Shown piece after piece: positions 34,753 through 43,472 of a DNA stretch of 64,000 nucleotides (within the stretch, counting starts at the first letter, position 1; the number at the start of each line of letters is the position of its first letter). The position numbers were made by a program, and so were the translations under genes. The DNA is taken from positions 1 through 64,000 of the forward strand of contig QXWO01000028.1 in the NCBI GenBank assembly GCA_009911035.1, written 5' to 3'. The notes beneath the pieces are model-generated. The model saw nothing but the letters and a program-made list of their open reading frames with translations. It was not told the DNA's origin and did no database searches. Source of the stretch: Lachnospiraceae bacterium. GTDB lineage: Bacteria; Bacillota; Clostridia; Lachnospirales; Lachnospiraceae.

Positions 34753-35887
34753 AGATAAAACCAAATTCCTTATATTTCTGATTCTCTGTATCTGTCTCAC
34801 TTTAGGGCTGGGGTTCGGCATCTATTATCTGACAGATGTGGTTTTTAACGGTTCTTTCCTTGACTGGCTGACAGAACATTATTTTTTTATAGAGTCCCAA
34901 TATGACCCGGAGAAGGGAATACCGGGCTATTCCTACCGCCCAAACTGGCCGAAAATCAAAGAGTTTGTCTTCTCCCTATTCCTTGTCATGCTGACTCTCT
35001 GGGCCCTTTCCATCTATCTGGCCGCCCATTTTAACGCCCAGAGGCAGGTGCGCAAAACCATTTCCAAGACCAGCCGCATGCTTCATACTTATATGCACCA
35101 TGACCTTGATTCTAACGATGTGTTTCCTCCTGCCTACGCAGAGGTTGCCACCCAGATCGTGCAGATCAAGTCCACCATGCAGCGCCATGAACAGGCCATG
35201 AAAGATGAAACTGACCGCAAGAACGACCTGATCACTTACCTTGCCCACGATTTGAAGACGCCGCTTACTTCTGTCATCGGCCACCTTGACCTGCTGGAGG
35301 AAGCCGCAGATATGCCGGATGCCCAGCGCAGAAAATATATACACATTACCCTGGAAAAAGCTCTGCGTCTGGAAAAACTGATCAATGAATTTTTTGAAAT
35401 TACACGATATAACCTCCAGCAGATCATTCTTGAAAAAGAAGTCATCGACCTTTCCTTCATGCTGATGCAGCTAACAGACGAATTCTACCCATTGCTGTCA
35501 AGCCACAGCAATACCATAGAGTTACAGACCGAAGAAGACCTTACCGTCTACGGGGACTCCATGAAACTTGCCAGAGTGTTCAACAATATTTTAAAAAACG
35601 CGATTTCCTACAGTTATCCCCACACGCCAATCAAAGTTTATGCCGGAAAACGGGAAAAAGATATTTTTATCTGCTTTATCAATCAGGGCAAAACTATTCC
35701 GGCCGAAAAGCTGAACGCCATTTTTGAAAAATTCTTCCGTATGGACGAAGCCCGCAATACCAACACCGGCGGCGCCGGACTGGGACTGGCCATCGCCAAA
35801 GAAATCGTCACCCTCCACGGAGGACTGATCAGTGCGTCCAGCGAAAATGAAATGACTACCTTCAGTGTGTCACTGCCTCTTTATTGA
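34730..35887 (+). CDS. VanS-like sensor histidine kinase
   Basis: About 385 residues from a GTG at 34730 that overlaps the regulator by 23 bases; a TTG at 34742 is an alternative. Two membrane helices (about 11-32 and 77-98) flank a short outside loop. A HAMP-like linker leads to the H-box LAHDLKTPLTSVIGHLDLL. The N-box is FNNILKNAISYSYPH, and the G2 box is GGAGLGLAIAKEIV. The short VanS-type sensor loop suggests envelope or antibiotic sensing. Partner of the preceding VanR-like protein. Confidence 0.92.
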   Translation: MDTKLKVKDKTKFLIFLILCICLTLGLGFGIYYLTDVVFNGSFLDWLTEHYFFIESQYDPEKGIPGYSYRPNWPKIKEFVFSLFLVMLTLWALSIYLAAHFNAQRQVRKTISKTSRMLHTYMHHDLDSNDVFPPAYAEVATQIVQIKSTMQRHEQAMKDETDRKNDLITYLAHDLKTPLTSVIGHLDLLEEAADMPDAQRRKYIHITLEKALRLEKLINEFFEITRYNLQQIILEKEVIDLSFMLMQLTDEFYPLLSSHSNTIELQTEEDLTVYGDSMKLARVFNNILKNAISYSYPHTPIKVYAGKREKDIFICFINQGKTIPAEKLNAIFEKFFRMDEARNTNTGGAGLGLAIAKEIVTLHGGLISASSENEMTTFSVSLPLY

Positions 35888-36228
35888 ATGCAGGCAGAAC
35901 AAGGCCCCCATAGAATAGCAGGCCGTGTATAAAACATGGCACCTATGTACAGCGGCAAGAAAGGCTATGTATCCCGTATGCAGTCATTAAATCCCTGACG
36001 CAACCGGCGTAGTTGGCCCTCCATGGCCAAGTTACGCCTTCATCGGACATCCTGGAACCCTCTGTTTATTCCTGCGGGCGGTAAGTCAAATACCCCGCAG
36101 AAATAAAACGACCTTGGACGAGATATTATTTTCTCTCCAAGGTCGTTAAAAATTACTCTATTCTTTTTTGAATCTGCTGCGGACTGTTTTCCAGCGGACA
36201 GCCAGACATACTTTGGAATACTATATCA
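35888..36228. other. Intergenic region with two hairpins
   Basis: A 341-base gap between convergent vanS-like and purL genes. It holds an imperfect hairpin (GGCGTAGTTGGCC at 36006-36018 with GGCCAAGTTACGCC at 36025-36038) and the purL terminator. Nothing coding was recognised. Confidence 0.6.
36104..36147 (-). terminator. Terminator of purL
   Basis: AACGACCTTGGA (36107-36118) and TCCAAGGTCGTT (36136-36147), 12 perfect pairs. On the minus strand it is followed by TTTTATTT. Confidence 0.85.
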
Positions 36229-39200
36229 TTACCTGAAATATTCCACCCCGGATTCAAATATCTTCAAATCCTGCTGCCCGTAAATATTCACAGCCACGCC
36301 GTCGCCCCGGCGTTCCGCATGGGCCATCTTCCCATAGCATCTCCCGTCCGGTGACGTGATTCCCTCAATGGCTGCATAAGAACCATTGATGTTCCACTCC
36401 TCATCCATAGTAACATTTCCTTCCGGATCTGCATACTGGGTCGCCACCTGCCCATTTGCAAAGAGCTTCTCTATCCACTCTTTTGAGGCAACAAACCTCC
36501 CCTCACCATGGGATGCAGGCGTCACATAGACAGATCCCGGTTCTGCCCCCATAAGCCAAGGGGATTTATTGGAAACCACCTTGGTATAGACCATCTTTGA
36601 AATATGGCGGTTAATGGTATTATAGGTCAGTGTGGGAGAGTCTTTAGTCTGTCCCTTGATCTCCCCGTAAGGCACCAGTCCTAACTTGATCAGCGCCTGG
36701 AAGCCGTTGCAGATACCCAGGGCAAGGCCGTCCCTTTCATTCAAAAGTTTCATGACTGCTTCTTTTATGTGTTCATTCTGGAATGCCGTTGCGAAAAACT
36801 TGGCGCTTCCATCGGGTTCATCGCCTGCGGAAAATCCCCCGGGGAACATAATGATCTGCGCCCCTGCTATATCTTTTTCAAAAACCGCCACAGACTGCCT
36901 GATATCCTCTGCTGACTGGTTCCTGAACACCCTTGTCACCACATCAGCCCCGGCTCTCTTAAAAGCTTTCGCGCTGTCGTACTCGCAGTTGGTTCCCGGG
37001 AATACCGGAATAAATACTACAGGCTTTGCCACTTTATTTTTACAAATATAAATCTTATCCGTGCTGTATACATCAGATTTTACCGGTTCCGTACCTGTTT
37101 CCGCTTTTGTGGGGAACACCTTTTCCAGTCTGGATTTCCATGCATCCAGCGCTTCTGACATAGTAACTGTAATATCCTGCCAGATAAAAAGTCCGCCGCT
37201 TCTTACCAAGCCAATTTTTCTGAACTTCAGTTCATCGGCCTGGGGATATTTTTCCTCCAAAAGTTCCTGTGCATCCCGTGGACTCATCTCAAGCACGATA
37301 TCGCCCAGACAGTTTTCAAACAAATCCATTTTTTTCAGTTCCGTGTCAAATTCCACGCCAAGCATGTTTCCAAAGGCCATCTTGGAAACCCCTGCCACAA
37401 GTCCGGCAGCATCCAACGCGTAGGCGGATCTCACCTTTCCGGCGCGCATCAGCTCCGTAATAAAGCGGTAGGTCTGCATCACATGTTCATAGACAGGAAT
37501 ATCATACTCGTCTTTTTCAAACCAGAACTGTACAAGCACATTGCCCGCTTCCTTAAGCTCCGGCGTTATCACATCTTTCTTTTCTGCCACATCCACCGCA
37601 AAAGAAACCAGCGTAGGCGGCACGTCAATTTCATTGAAGGAGCCTGACATACTGTCCTTTCCTCCTATCGAAGGAAGGCCGTAGCCAATCTGGGCATCAT
37701 ATGCTCCGAGAAGGGCTGCAAAAGGCTGGCTCCATCTTTCCGGATCGGAAGTCATCCGCCTAAAATATTCCTGGAAGGTAAAGCGGATTTTACTGAAATC
37801 ACCGCCTCCCGCCACGATTTTAGCCATGGATTCGGTCACTGCATAAACCGCTCCGTGATAGGGGCTCCAGGAAGAAAGGTAAGGATCGAAACCGTAACTC
37901 ATCATCGTCACCGTATCGGTTTTCCCCTTAAGTACAGGAAGCTTTGCAATCATGGTCTGGGTTTCCGTAAGCTGGTATTTTCCGCCATAAGGCATAACCA
38001 CGCTTCCGGCGCCGATGGAGGAATCAAACATCTCCACCAAGCCTTTCTGTGAGCAAACATTTAGACCGTTTAACTCCTTAAGCCATGCCCCCTTTATATC
38101 CTTATCATCCAGCAGTTTTTTTACTTCCGGATCTGCAATCTGTTTCAGATAATTTTCTTCCGGATCAGGCACATCCACCGTCACACTCGTCTCCTGATGC
38201 GCGCCGTTGGTATCAAGAAAGGCTCTGGATATATTTACAATTTCCTTTCCACGCCACCTAAGCACCAGTCTGGGACTTTCGGTAACCACTGCCACCGGAA
38301 CAGCTTCCAGATTTTCCTCCGCCGCATAGCCTAAGAATTCTTCCACCTTTCCGGGGTCAACCACTACTGCCATTCTCTCCTGTGATTCCGAGATCGCCAG
38401 TTCCGTGCCGTCCAGTCCGGCATACTTTTTGGGTACCTTATCCAAGTCTACCACAAGGCCGGGGGCCAGTTCCCCAATGGCAACCGACACGCCCCCTGCG
38501 CCAAAATCATTACATTTCTTGATGATCCTGCTGACTTCCCCTCTGCGGAAAAGCCTCTGTATCTTACGCTCCGTGGGTGCGTTTCCTTTCTGCACCTCTG
38601 CGCCGCATTTTTCAATGGAGCTTTCCGTATGTACTTTGGAGGAACCTGTTGCACCGCCGCAGCCGTCGCGTCCGGTCCTGCCTCCAAGAAGAATGATGAC
38701 ATCATCCGGGTCGGAATTTTCCCTGATCACATTCTTTCTGGGAGCGGCGCCCATAACAGCGCCGATTTCCATGCGCTTCGCCACATAGCTGGGATGATAA
38801 ATCTCTTTCACGTATCCTGTGGCAAGACCGATCTGGTTGCCATAAGAAGAATAACCGCCTGCTGCGCCTCTTACCAGCTTTTTCTGGGGCAGCTTGCCCT
38901 TCAGTGTCTTAGATGCGGGAAGCGTAGGGTCTGCCGCCCCGGTTACGCGCATGGCCTGGTAAACATAGCCTCTTCCCGAAAGCGGATCCCTGATGGCTCC
39001 CCCAAGACAGGTGGCAGCCCCGCCGAAAGGTTCGATCTCCGTAGGGTGGTTATGGGTCTCATTTTTGAAAAATACAAGCCATTCTTCCGTCACCGGGCCG
39101 TCCCCATAGTCCATTTCAACTGGCACCACAACGGAGCAGGCATTGATCTCATCAGATTCCTCCATATCCTGCAGTTTCCCGTCTTTCTTCAATTTGCGCA

Positions 39201-40062
39201 TCGCCATCAGCGCCAAATCCATTAGACAGACAAATTTATCGCTCCGCCCTGCAAAGATCTCGCTTCTGGTATCCAGATAACTCTGATAGGTAGTCTCAAG
39301 AGGTTCCCTGTAATAGCCCTCCTTAAACTCAATATTCTTAAGTTCCGTGGAAAAAGTTGTGTGACGGCAGTGGTCGGACCAGTAGGTATCCAGCACCCGG
39401 ATTTCCGTCATCGTCGGGTCCCTGTGCTCCTCCACTGCAAAATACTTCTGAATATGCAGAAAATCCTTAAATGTCATCGCCAGTTCCAGATCATCATATA
39501 ATTCATGAAGCTTTTCCGGCGCCATATCCTTAAAACCGTTAAATACAATTACATCCTCCGGCTCCTCATAAACCGTTACCAGCGTATCCGGCTTTTCATC
39601 CTCCGTCTGCCTGGAATCTACCGGATTGATGCAGTATGCCTTTATCTTTTCAAATTCATCATCAGAAACTTGGCCGGCAATCAGATAAACCACTGCCGTC
39701 TTAATAATGGGTTCTTCATCTTCCTTAAGGAATTTTATGCACTGCATAGCAGAATCCGCACGCTGGTCAAACTGGCCCGGAAGAAACTCCACGCCAAACA
39801 TGCGCCCGTCCGCCGGAACTTCAATGCTCTCCCTGTAAAGAATATCTACCGGCGGTTCAGAAAACACACTGTTTACCGCCCGTTCAAAGGTCTCCCCGGA
39901 AATATTTTCCACATCGTAACGGATAAATACCCGCACATCCTTAACGCCTGTGATTCCCAGATAACTGCTGATTTCTTCTTTCAGTTCTCTTGCCTTTACC
40001 GCAAAAGGGGCTTTCTTTTCTACATAGATACGTTTTACGTTTCCCATGGTGAATTCAATCAT
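36229..40062 (-). CDS. purL: Phosphoribosylformylglycinamidine synthase, single-chain PurL
   Basis: Up to 1277 residues, the large single-chain clostridial form. The synthase part has NETHNHPTEIEPFGGAATCLGG, GGRTGRDGCGGATGSS and SIGGKDSMSGSFNEID. The C-terminal glutaminase has PVFPGTNCEYDSAKAFKRAG and GICNGFQ with nucleophile Cys1118, plus TPASHGEGRF. It converts FGAR to FGAM with glutamine in purine synthesis. The first ATG (40062) touches the GGAGG; an in-frame ATG at 40047 gives the more usual MGNVKRIYVEKK start. Apparently monocistronic, with its own promoter and terminator. Confidence 0.97.
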   Translation of the reverse strand: MIEFTMGNVKRIYVEKKAPFAVKARELKEEISSYLGITGVKDVRVFIRYDVENISGETFERAVNSVFSEPPVDILYRESIEVPADGRMFGVEFLPGQFDQRADSAMQCIKFLKEDEEPIIKTAVVYLIAGQVSDDEFEKIKAYCINPVDSRQTEDEKPDTLVTVYEEPEDVIVFNGFKDMAPEKLHELYDDLELAMTFKDFLHIQKYFAVEEHRDPTMTEIRVLDTYWSDHCRHTTFSTELKNIEFKEGYYREPLETTYQSYLDTRSEIFAGRSDKFVCLMDLALMAMRKLKKDGKLQDMEESDEINACSVVVPVEMDYGDGPVTEEWLVFFKNETHNHPTEIEPFGGAATCLGGAIRDPLSGRGYVYQAMRVTGAADPTLPASKTLKGKLPQKKLVRGAAGGYSSYGNQIGLATGYVKEIYHPSYVAKRMEIGAVMGAAPRKNVIRENSDPDDVIILLGGRTGRDGCGGATGSSKVHTESSIEKCGAEVQKGNAPTERKIQRLFRRGEVSRIIKKCNDFGAGGVSVAIGELAPGLVVDLDKVPKKYAGLDGTELAISESQERMAVVVDPGKVEEFLGYAAEENLEAVPVAVVTESPRLVLRWRGKEIVNISRAFLDTNGAHQETSVTVDVPDPEENYLKQIADPEVKKLLDDKDIKGAWLKELNGLNVCSQKGLVEMFDSSIGAGSVVMPYGGKYQLTETQTMIAKLPVLKGKTDTVTMMSYGFDPYLSSWSPYHGAVYAVTESMAKIVAGGGDFSKIRFTFQEYFRRMTSDPERWSQPFAALLGAYDAQIGYGLPSIGGKDSMSGSFNEIDVPPTLVSFAVDVAEKKDVITPELKEAGNVLVQFWFEKDEYDIPVYEHVMQTYRFITELMRAGKVRSAYALDAAGLVAGVSKMAFGNMLGVEFDTELKKMDLFENCLGDIVLEMSPRDAQELLEEKYPQADELKFRKIGLVRSGGLFIWQDITVTMSEALDAWKSRLEKVFPTKAETGTEPVKSDVYSTDKIYICKNKVAKPVVFIPVFPGTNCEYDSAKAFKRAGADVVTRVFRNQSAEDIRQSVAVFEKDIAGAQIIMFPGGFSAGDEPDGSAKFFATAFQNEHIKEAVMKLLNERDGLALGICNGFQALIKLGLVPYGEIKGQTKDSPTLTYNTINRHISKMVYTKVVSNKSPWLMGAEPGSVYVTPASHGEGRFVASKEWIEKLFANGQVATQYADPEGNVTMDEEWNINGSYAAIEGITSPDGRCYGKMAHAERRGDGVAVNIYGQQDLKIFESGVEYFR

Positions 40063-40101
40063 CCTCCGTTTTTGTACTGTTTTATGTGCTGCAATACTTT
40101 C

Positions 40102-40129
40102 ATTATACAGAATTCAGCGTATTTTGCAA
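40102..40129 (-). promoter_or_regulatory. purL: purL promoter
   Basis: Minus-strand TTGCAA (40124-40129), 16-base spacer, TATAAT (40102-40107), about 40 bases ahead of the start. No purine riboswitch core was seen in the short leader. Confidence 0.65.
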
Positions 40130-40210
40130 CACGGAAATCTATGAAATACTACCCCAAAGAGACTTACTTCTGTGCGCCATCGTTCTTCTGGACATACCTG
40201 CTCTCCGCTT

Positions 40211-41146
40211 CTACTGGTGAAGTCTGTGTATCATGCGGTATGCAATGTCCCCCTGTGAGATCAGCGCTTCTGTATGGGCGAAAAATACAATGCCGGAGGT
40301 GGGGGCAATGATTGCTTCCTTAATATATCCCTCGTAGGGGTCCAGAATTTCCGCAATGGGGTAACCATATCTCACATACTCGCCCAGCTTCGCCATCCCC
40401 TTAAAGATGCCGCCTTTCTCCACATGTACATCCATCAGGTCTTCTTCCTTGATCACATGACTGATATAGCCGCTGTGGCTTTCATAGCGGATGATCCCCA
40501 TACGGGTAAGAAACCGGAGCACCGCCGCCACAGCCTGACCTGCACTGGCCTCGTCAATGCCATCGCTTTTGTTGGTATAAAGAGAAAAAGCCGCCGTCGT
40601 ATCGTTCTGCCAGTTATAATTTAATGTTTTCGTGTCAATGGGGCTTGGCTTCCTGACCACCACATAGGGCAGCCCGAATAAATCTGCAAGGGAAACATTC
40701 TGGTATCCGGTCTCCATCATCCTCACGTGGGGGACAAATTCCCCTGTCATATAAAAACTGGTCAGTTGGATTCCGTAAGTATATTCCCTGATCCTGTCAA
40801 ACACCTGATAAGCGATCCTGTCTGTAGTATCCCCGTCCGCTTTTCCCGGAAAAGTCCTGTTGATGTCGATATCCTCCACCCCGAAAAACCGCTCGTCCAC
40901 ATTCAGTCCCAGACCATTAACCACCGGAATCACAAGTATCCTTTTATTTACGTTGATCCACCCATGGGCCTCCAGTTCTTTCAATTCCCGGATAAGCTGG
41001 GAGCAGATATACATCTGCTGTATCTCATTTCCCCGGATTGCCCCAAGAATACAGGCTGCCGCATTTCCTTTTCCGAACCGGTACCCCTGTACCACCATGT
41101 CCTCCCTGTACGGGGACGGCACCCTGCATATTTCTTCCTTATACAT
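40211..41146 (-). CDS. AstE/AspA-family protein lacking the metal-binding residues
   Basis: 311 residues, homologous along its length to the next gene, but the zinc motif HGDE is RGNE here (LGAIRGNEIQQM). The second ligand position DMHAS is replaced (LTSFYMTG), and the catalytic VVEMG is replaced by VVVRKP. NRTFPG and the C-terminal barrel-like domain (GIVFFAHTEALI) remain. It is therefore probably a non-catalytic partner or binder. Located 25 bases downstream of the intact copy on the same strand. No membrane segment. Confidence 0.75.
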   Translation of the reverse strand: MYKEEICRVPSPYREDMVVQGYRFGKGNAAACILGAIRGNEIQQMYICSQLIRELKELEAHGWINVNKRILVIPVVNGLGLNVDERFFGVEDIDINRTFPGKADGDTTDRIAYQVFDRIREYTYGIQLTSFYMTGEFVPHVRMMETGYQNVSLADLFGLPYVVVRKPSPIDTKTLNYNWQNDTTAAFSLYTNKSDGIDEASAGQAVAAVLRFLTRMGIIRYESHSGYISHVIKEEDLMDVHVEKGGIFKGMAKLGEYVRYGYPIAEILDPYEGYIKEAIIAPTSGIVFFAHTEALISQGDIAYRMIHRLHQ

Positions 41147-41171
41147 AATACTTAAAAACCTCCCTACCGCC

Positions 41172-42107
41172 CTATTCTTCTTCGATCCCCATAAGGATTC
41201 TCGCCAGCAGAGCCCCCTCTCTCACAAAAGGATACTCTCTTAAGGTAAACACCAGTCCGCTTCTCTCCACCCGGATTTCGTCAAGAACCTTTCCCTCTAA
41301 AGGGCTTACGATCTCTCCCAGCTTGTCCCCCTTCCTCACATAGTGGTTGTGGGCAATTGCAGGCAGGAACACTCCTGTCATTTTAGAACGGATGAAATCA
41401 ACCTCGCCGTCCGTGGATATGACCGGATACTGGATCTCCCCCACTTCTCCTTCCCACATGCCCAGTTCTTCCATGAGGTGAAAAATGCCTTCCACTACCT
41501 GGTTCCCATACACCCTGTCTATCCGGTTTCCCACGCCCATTTCCACCACCATAGAAGGGACCCCAAGCATATTCATGGAATGGGCAAGGGTTGATTCATG
41601 TACCGTGGCAGTTGCATTGGTCCACACCATATCCGCATTGAGCAGTTTTGCAAAAGGCAGCATCTTTTCCGCAAAGTCCTCATTCAGCCGTACCTGCGGT
41701 ATCTCCCTGACAAAGCTGTTGCTGGCATGCATGTCCAGGCACATATCCGCTCCCGATATGTCCTCCACGATTGCCGCCGCCACCCGCTCCATGGCAGTTC
41801 CGTTTTTATTTCCCGGAAACATCCTGTTTAAATCCATTTCCAGTTTCGGCACCTTATGGCTGGCCACATCCAGTCCGAGAGGATTCAGGGCCGGATATAC
41901 ATCCACGGTTCCTGTAAGTTTTTCCTGCTTTTTTGTAAGCCTGCGTACCATTTCGTAGCAGATGTACTGCCCTTCAAACTCATCCCCATGAATTCCCGTC
42001 ACGATCACCAGTCGCTTTTTCTTTGGATTTTTCCCTGTAATCCTGTTTTTATTAATAATAAGCCTTTCGCCAACCGGAAGTTCTATTGAACATACTTCCT
42101 CTATCAT
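41172..42107 (-). CDS. Succinylglutamate desuccinylase/aspartoacylase-family deacylase
   Basis: 311 residues. Zinc ligands are visible in VTGIHGDEFEGQ and CLDMHASNSF; the general-base Glu is in SMVVEMGVGNR; the substrate-contacting Arg is in DLNRMFPGN. This is the M14-like AstE/AspA family, which removes acyl groups from amino acids. The C-terminus (about 240-311) is a small beta-barrel with VSPLEGKV and GLVFTLREYP. The exact substrate is unknown. First of a two-gene unit with the degenerate paralogue. Confidence 0.87.
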   Translation of the reverse strand: MIEEVCSIELPVGERLIINKNRITGKNPKKKRLVIVTGIHGDEFEGQYICYEMVRRLTKKQEKLTGTVDVYPALNPLGLDVASHKVPKLEMDLNRMFPGNKNGTAMERVAAAIVEDISGADMCLDMHASNSFVREIPQVRLNEDFAEKMLPFAKLLNADMVWTNATATVHESTLAHSMNMLGVPSMVVEMGVGNRIDRVYGNQVVEGIFHLMEELGMWEGEVGEIQYPVISTDGEVDFIRSKMTGVFLPAIAHNHYVRKGDKLGEIVSPLEGKVLDEIRVERSGLVFTLREYPFVREGALLARILMGIEEE

Positions 42108-42127
42108 ATCTCTGCCCCCGCTGTTAT

Positions 42128-42155
42128 CAAAAAAGCCTCAAGTTTCCTTGAAGCT
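42128..42155 (-). terminator. Terminator after the TetR gene
   Basis: AGCCTCAAG (42134-42142) and CTTGAAGCT (42147-42155), loop TTTC; minus strand continues with six T. Confidence 0.85.
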
Positions 42156-42187
42156 TTATCATGCTTTTCACATTTCTGCGCTGATTT

Positions 42188-42772
42188 CTATTCTTCTGCA
42201 ATAAGCCCCTGCATCACATACATAATTTCCCGGTCTACGGCTGACTCTGGAATTCCCCTTGTAAAAGAAGCGATCTTAAGCCCTTCCAGCACATACATGA
42301 TGTTTCTGGCTGCCCCTCTTGCATCCTCACAGTAAAATTCGCCGTTTTCCGTCCCCTGCTCAATCAGCTTTTCAATTATGTAAACCGCAGCGTCAAACTG
42401 CTTTTTTAAAAGATTTTCTTTCGGCATCATCTTGTTCTCAAAAAAATATTCATAAACCGCAATGTTAAGGGAAGGCTTTTTGGAAAGAATTTCTTTCTTC
42501 TGCTCCTTTAAAAACAGTGCCAGGATCTCGGAAGGCGCCGCATGCTCCGGAATGCTTTTTTCAAACCCGTCATCCGCATCCTCCTGTCCACATCTAAGTA
42601 CTTCCTCAAATACTTCTCTGGTATTCTGGAAGTAAAGGTAAAGTCCTCCCCGGCTGATATCGCACTCCTCCACGATATCTTTCATGGTGACTTCCTTGTA
42701 TCCCTTTTCCATGAATACCCTGCGTGCACGCTCCACAATCAATTTTTTCTTTTGTGCCGATTTATCACCCAT
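42188..42772 (-). CDS. TetR/AcrR family transcriptional regulator
   Basis: About 194 residues from the ATG at 42772 (AGGGA upstream); a nine-residue extension to 42799 is possible. The N-terminal helix-turn-helix is clear: RARRVFMEKGYKEVTMKDIV then CDISRGGLYLYFQN. The C-terminal helical ligand domain is unassigned. It has its own terminator and does not share a transcript with the deacylase pair downstream. Its target is not evident; the AstE/AspA pair or the upstream unknown gene are the nearest candidates. Confidence 0.9.
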   Translation of the reverse strand: MGDKSAQKKKLIVERARRVFMEKGYKEVTMKDIVEECDISRGGLYLYFQNTREVFEEVLRCGQEDADDGFEKSIPEHAAPSEILALFLKEQKKEILSKKPSLNIAVYEYFFENKMMPKENLLKKQFDAAVYIIEKLIEQGTENGEFYCEDARGAARNIMYVLEGLKIASFTRGIPESAVDREIMYVMQGLIAEE

Positions 42773-42836
42773 AAATCCCTGCTCCCAAGCCTGATGCAAA
42801 GCGTGTCTGAAAGCTTATTTCGTCAGTCCCCACGCC

Positions 42837-43292
42837 TTAAATCTCATTTCTTACTTCCAATAATTCCTTTATCCGTCTAAGGGCATGGAGAAAAACATCA
42901 TTTTCCACAGCCTGGGACCACAAGATCCCTTTGGTCATACCGCCAAGGACATACTTCGACATGATAGCAAAAATCACCTCAATATCCTTAAATTCAATCT
43001 TTTCAATGACCCTAAGCTCGTCCCCTACATTTTTTATCCTGTAGCGGGAATAAACATAAACATAATTGCGGTTCATCAGTCCCGTCTTCTGCATTTCCTT
43101 TACAAAAGCAAGCAAAGTGCTGTCATATACCGGAATGGGAACGGAATTGCTCGGACTGTTATCTCCTGAATAGGTCTGTACGGTCCTTGTGCCTGATTTG
43201 TCCTCAAGCCATGGAATATAACGGAACAGATTTCCCATGGTCTGACGATATTTGGTTATCATTTCCTGCCTGTATACGTTTTCGCTGTACAT
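42837..43292 (-). CDS. Hypothetical protein, cytoplasmic
   Basis: 151 residues, not recognised. It begins MYSENVYRQEMITKYRQTMG and ends with a helical HALRRIKELLEVRNEI; the middle is strand-rich with many Tyr and Val. No signal or membrane segment. A convincing promoter (43359-43387) and AGGAAGGA before the ATG show it is a real gene. It lies 64 bases ahead of the TetR gene on the same strand and may be co-transcribed with it. Confidence 0.7.
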   Translation of the reverse strand: MYSENVYRQEMITKYRQTMGNLFRYIPWLEDKSGTRTVQTYSGDNSPSNSVPIPVYDSTLLAFVKEMQKTGLMNRNYVYVYSRYRIKNVGDELRVIEKIEFKDIEVIFAIMSKYVLGGMTKGILWSQAVENDVFLHALRRIKELLEVRNEI

Positions 43293-43358
43293 AGTAATAT
43301 ATTCCTTCCTTCTTAAAGATAACTGATTTCTTTTATCGCAAAATTTGCCCTTATTTTT

Positions 43359-43387
43359 ATCATATCATAATTGAATGCTAAAAACAA
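43359..43387 (-). promoter_or_regulatory. Promoter of the hypothetical gene at 42837
   Basis: Minus-strand TTGTTT (43382-43387), 17-base spacer, TATGAT (43359-43364), about 65 bases ahead of the ATG. Confidence 0.5.
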
Positions 43388-43472
43388 TATGTCGGAAAAA
43401 TTGAATTTGCGGAAAATATTCAGCCCTCATACTCCCTCACAAACAGGCAGGATCCTTTCCGCCGGCCGCCTT

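Noticed and set aside
34054-35887. Glycopeptide resistance operon
   Set aside because: Only the regulator and sensor resemble VanR/VanS; no vanH, ligase, vanX or vanY gene lies on either side.
36229-40129. Purine riboswitch ahead of purL
   Set aside because: The leader from the promoter to the start is only about 30-40 bases, too short for the aptamer.
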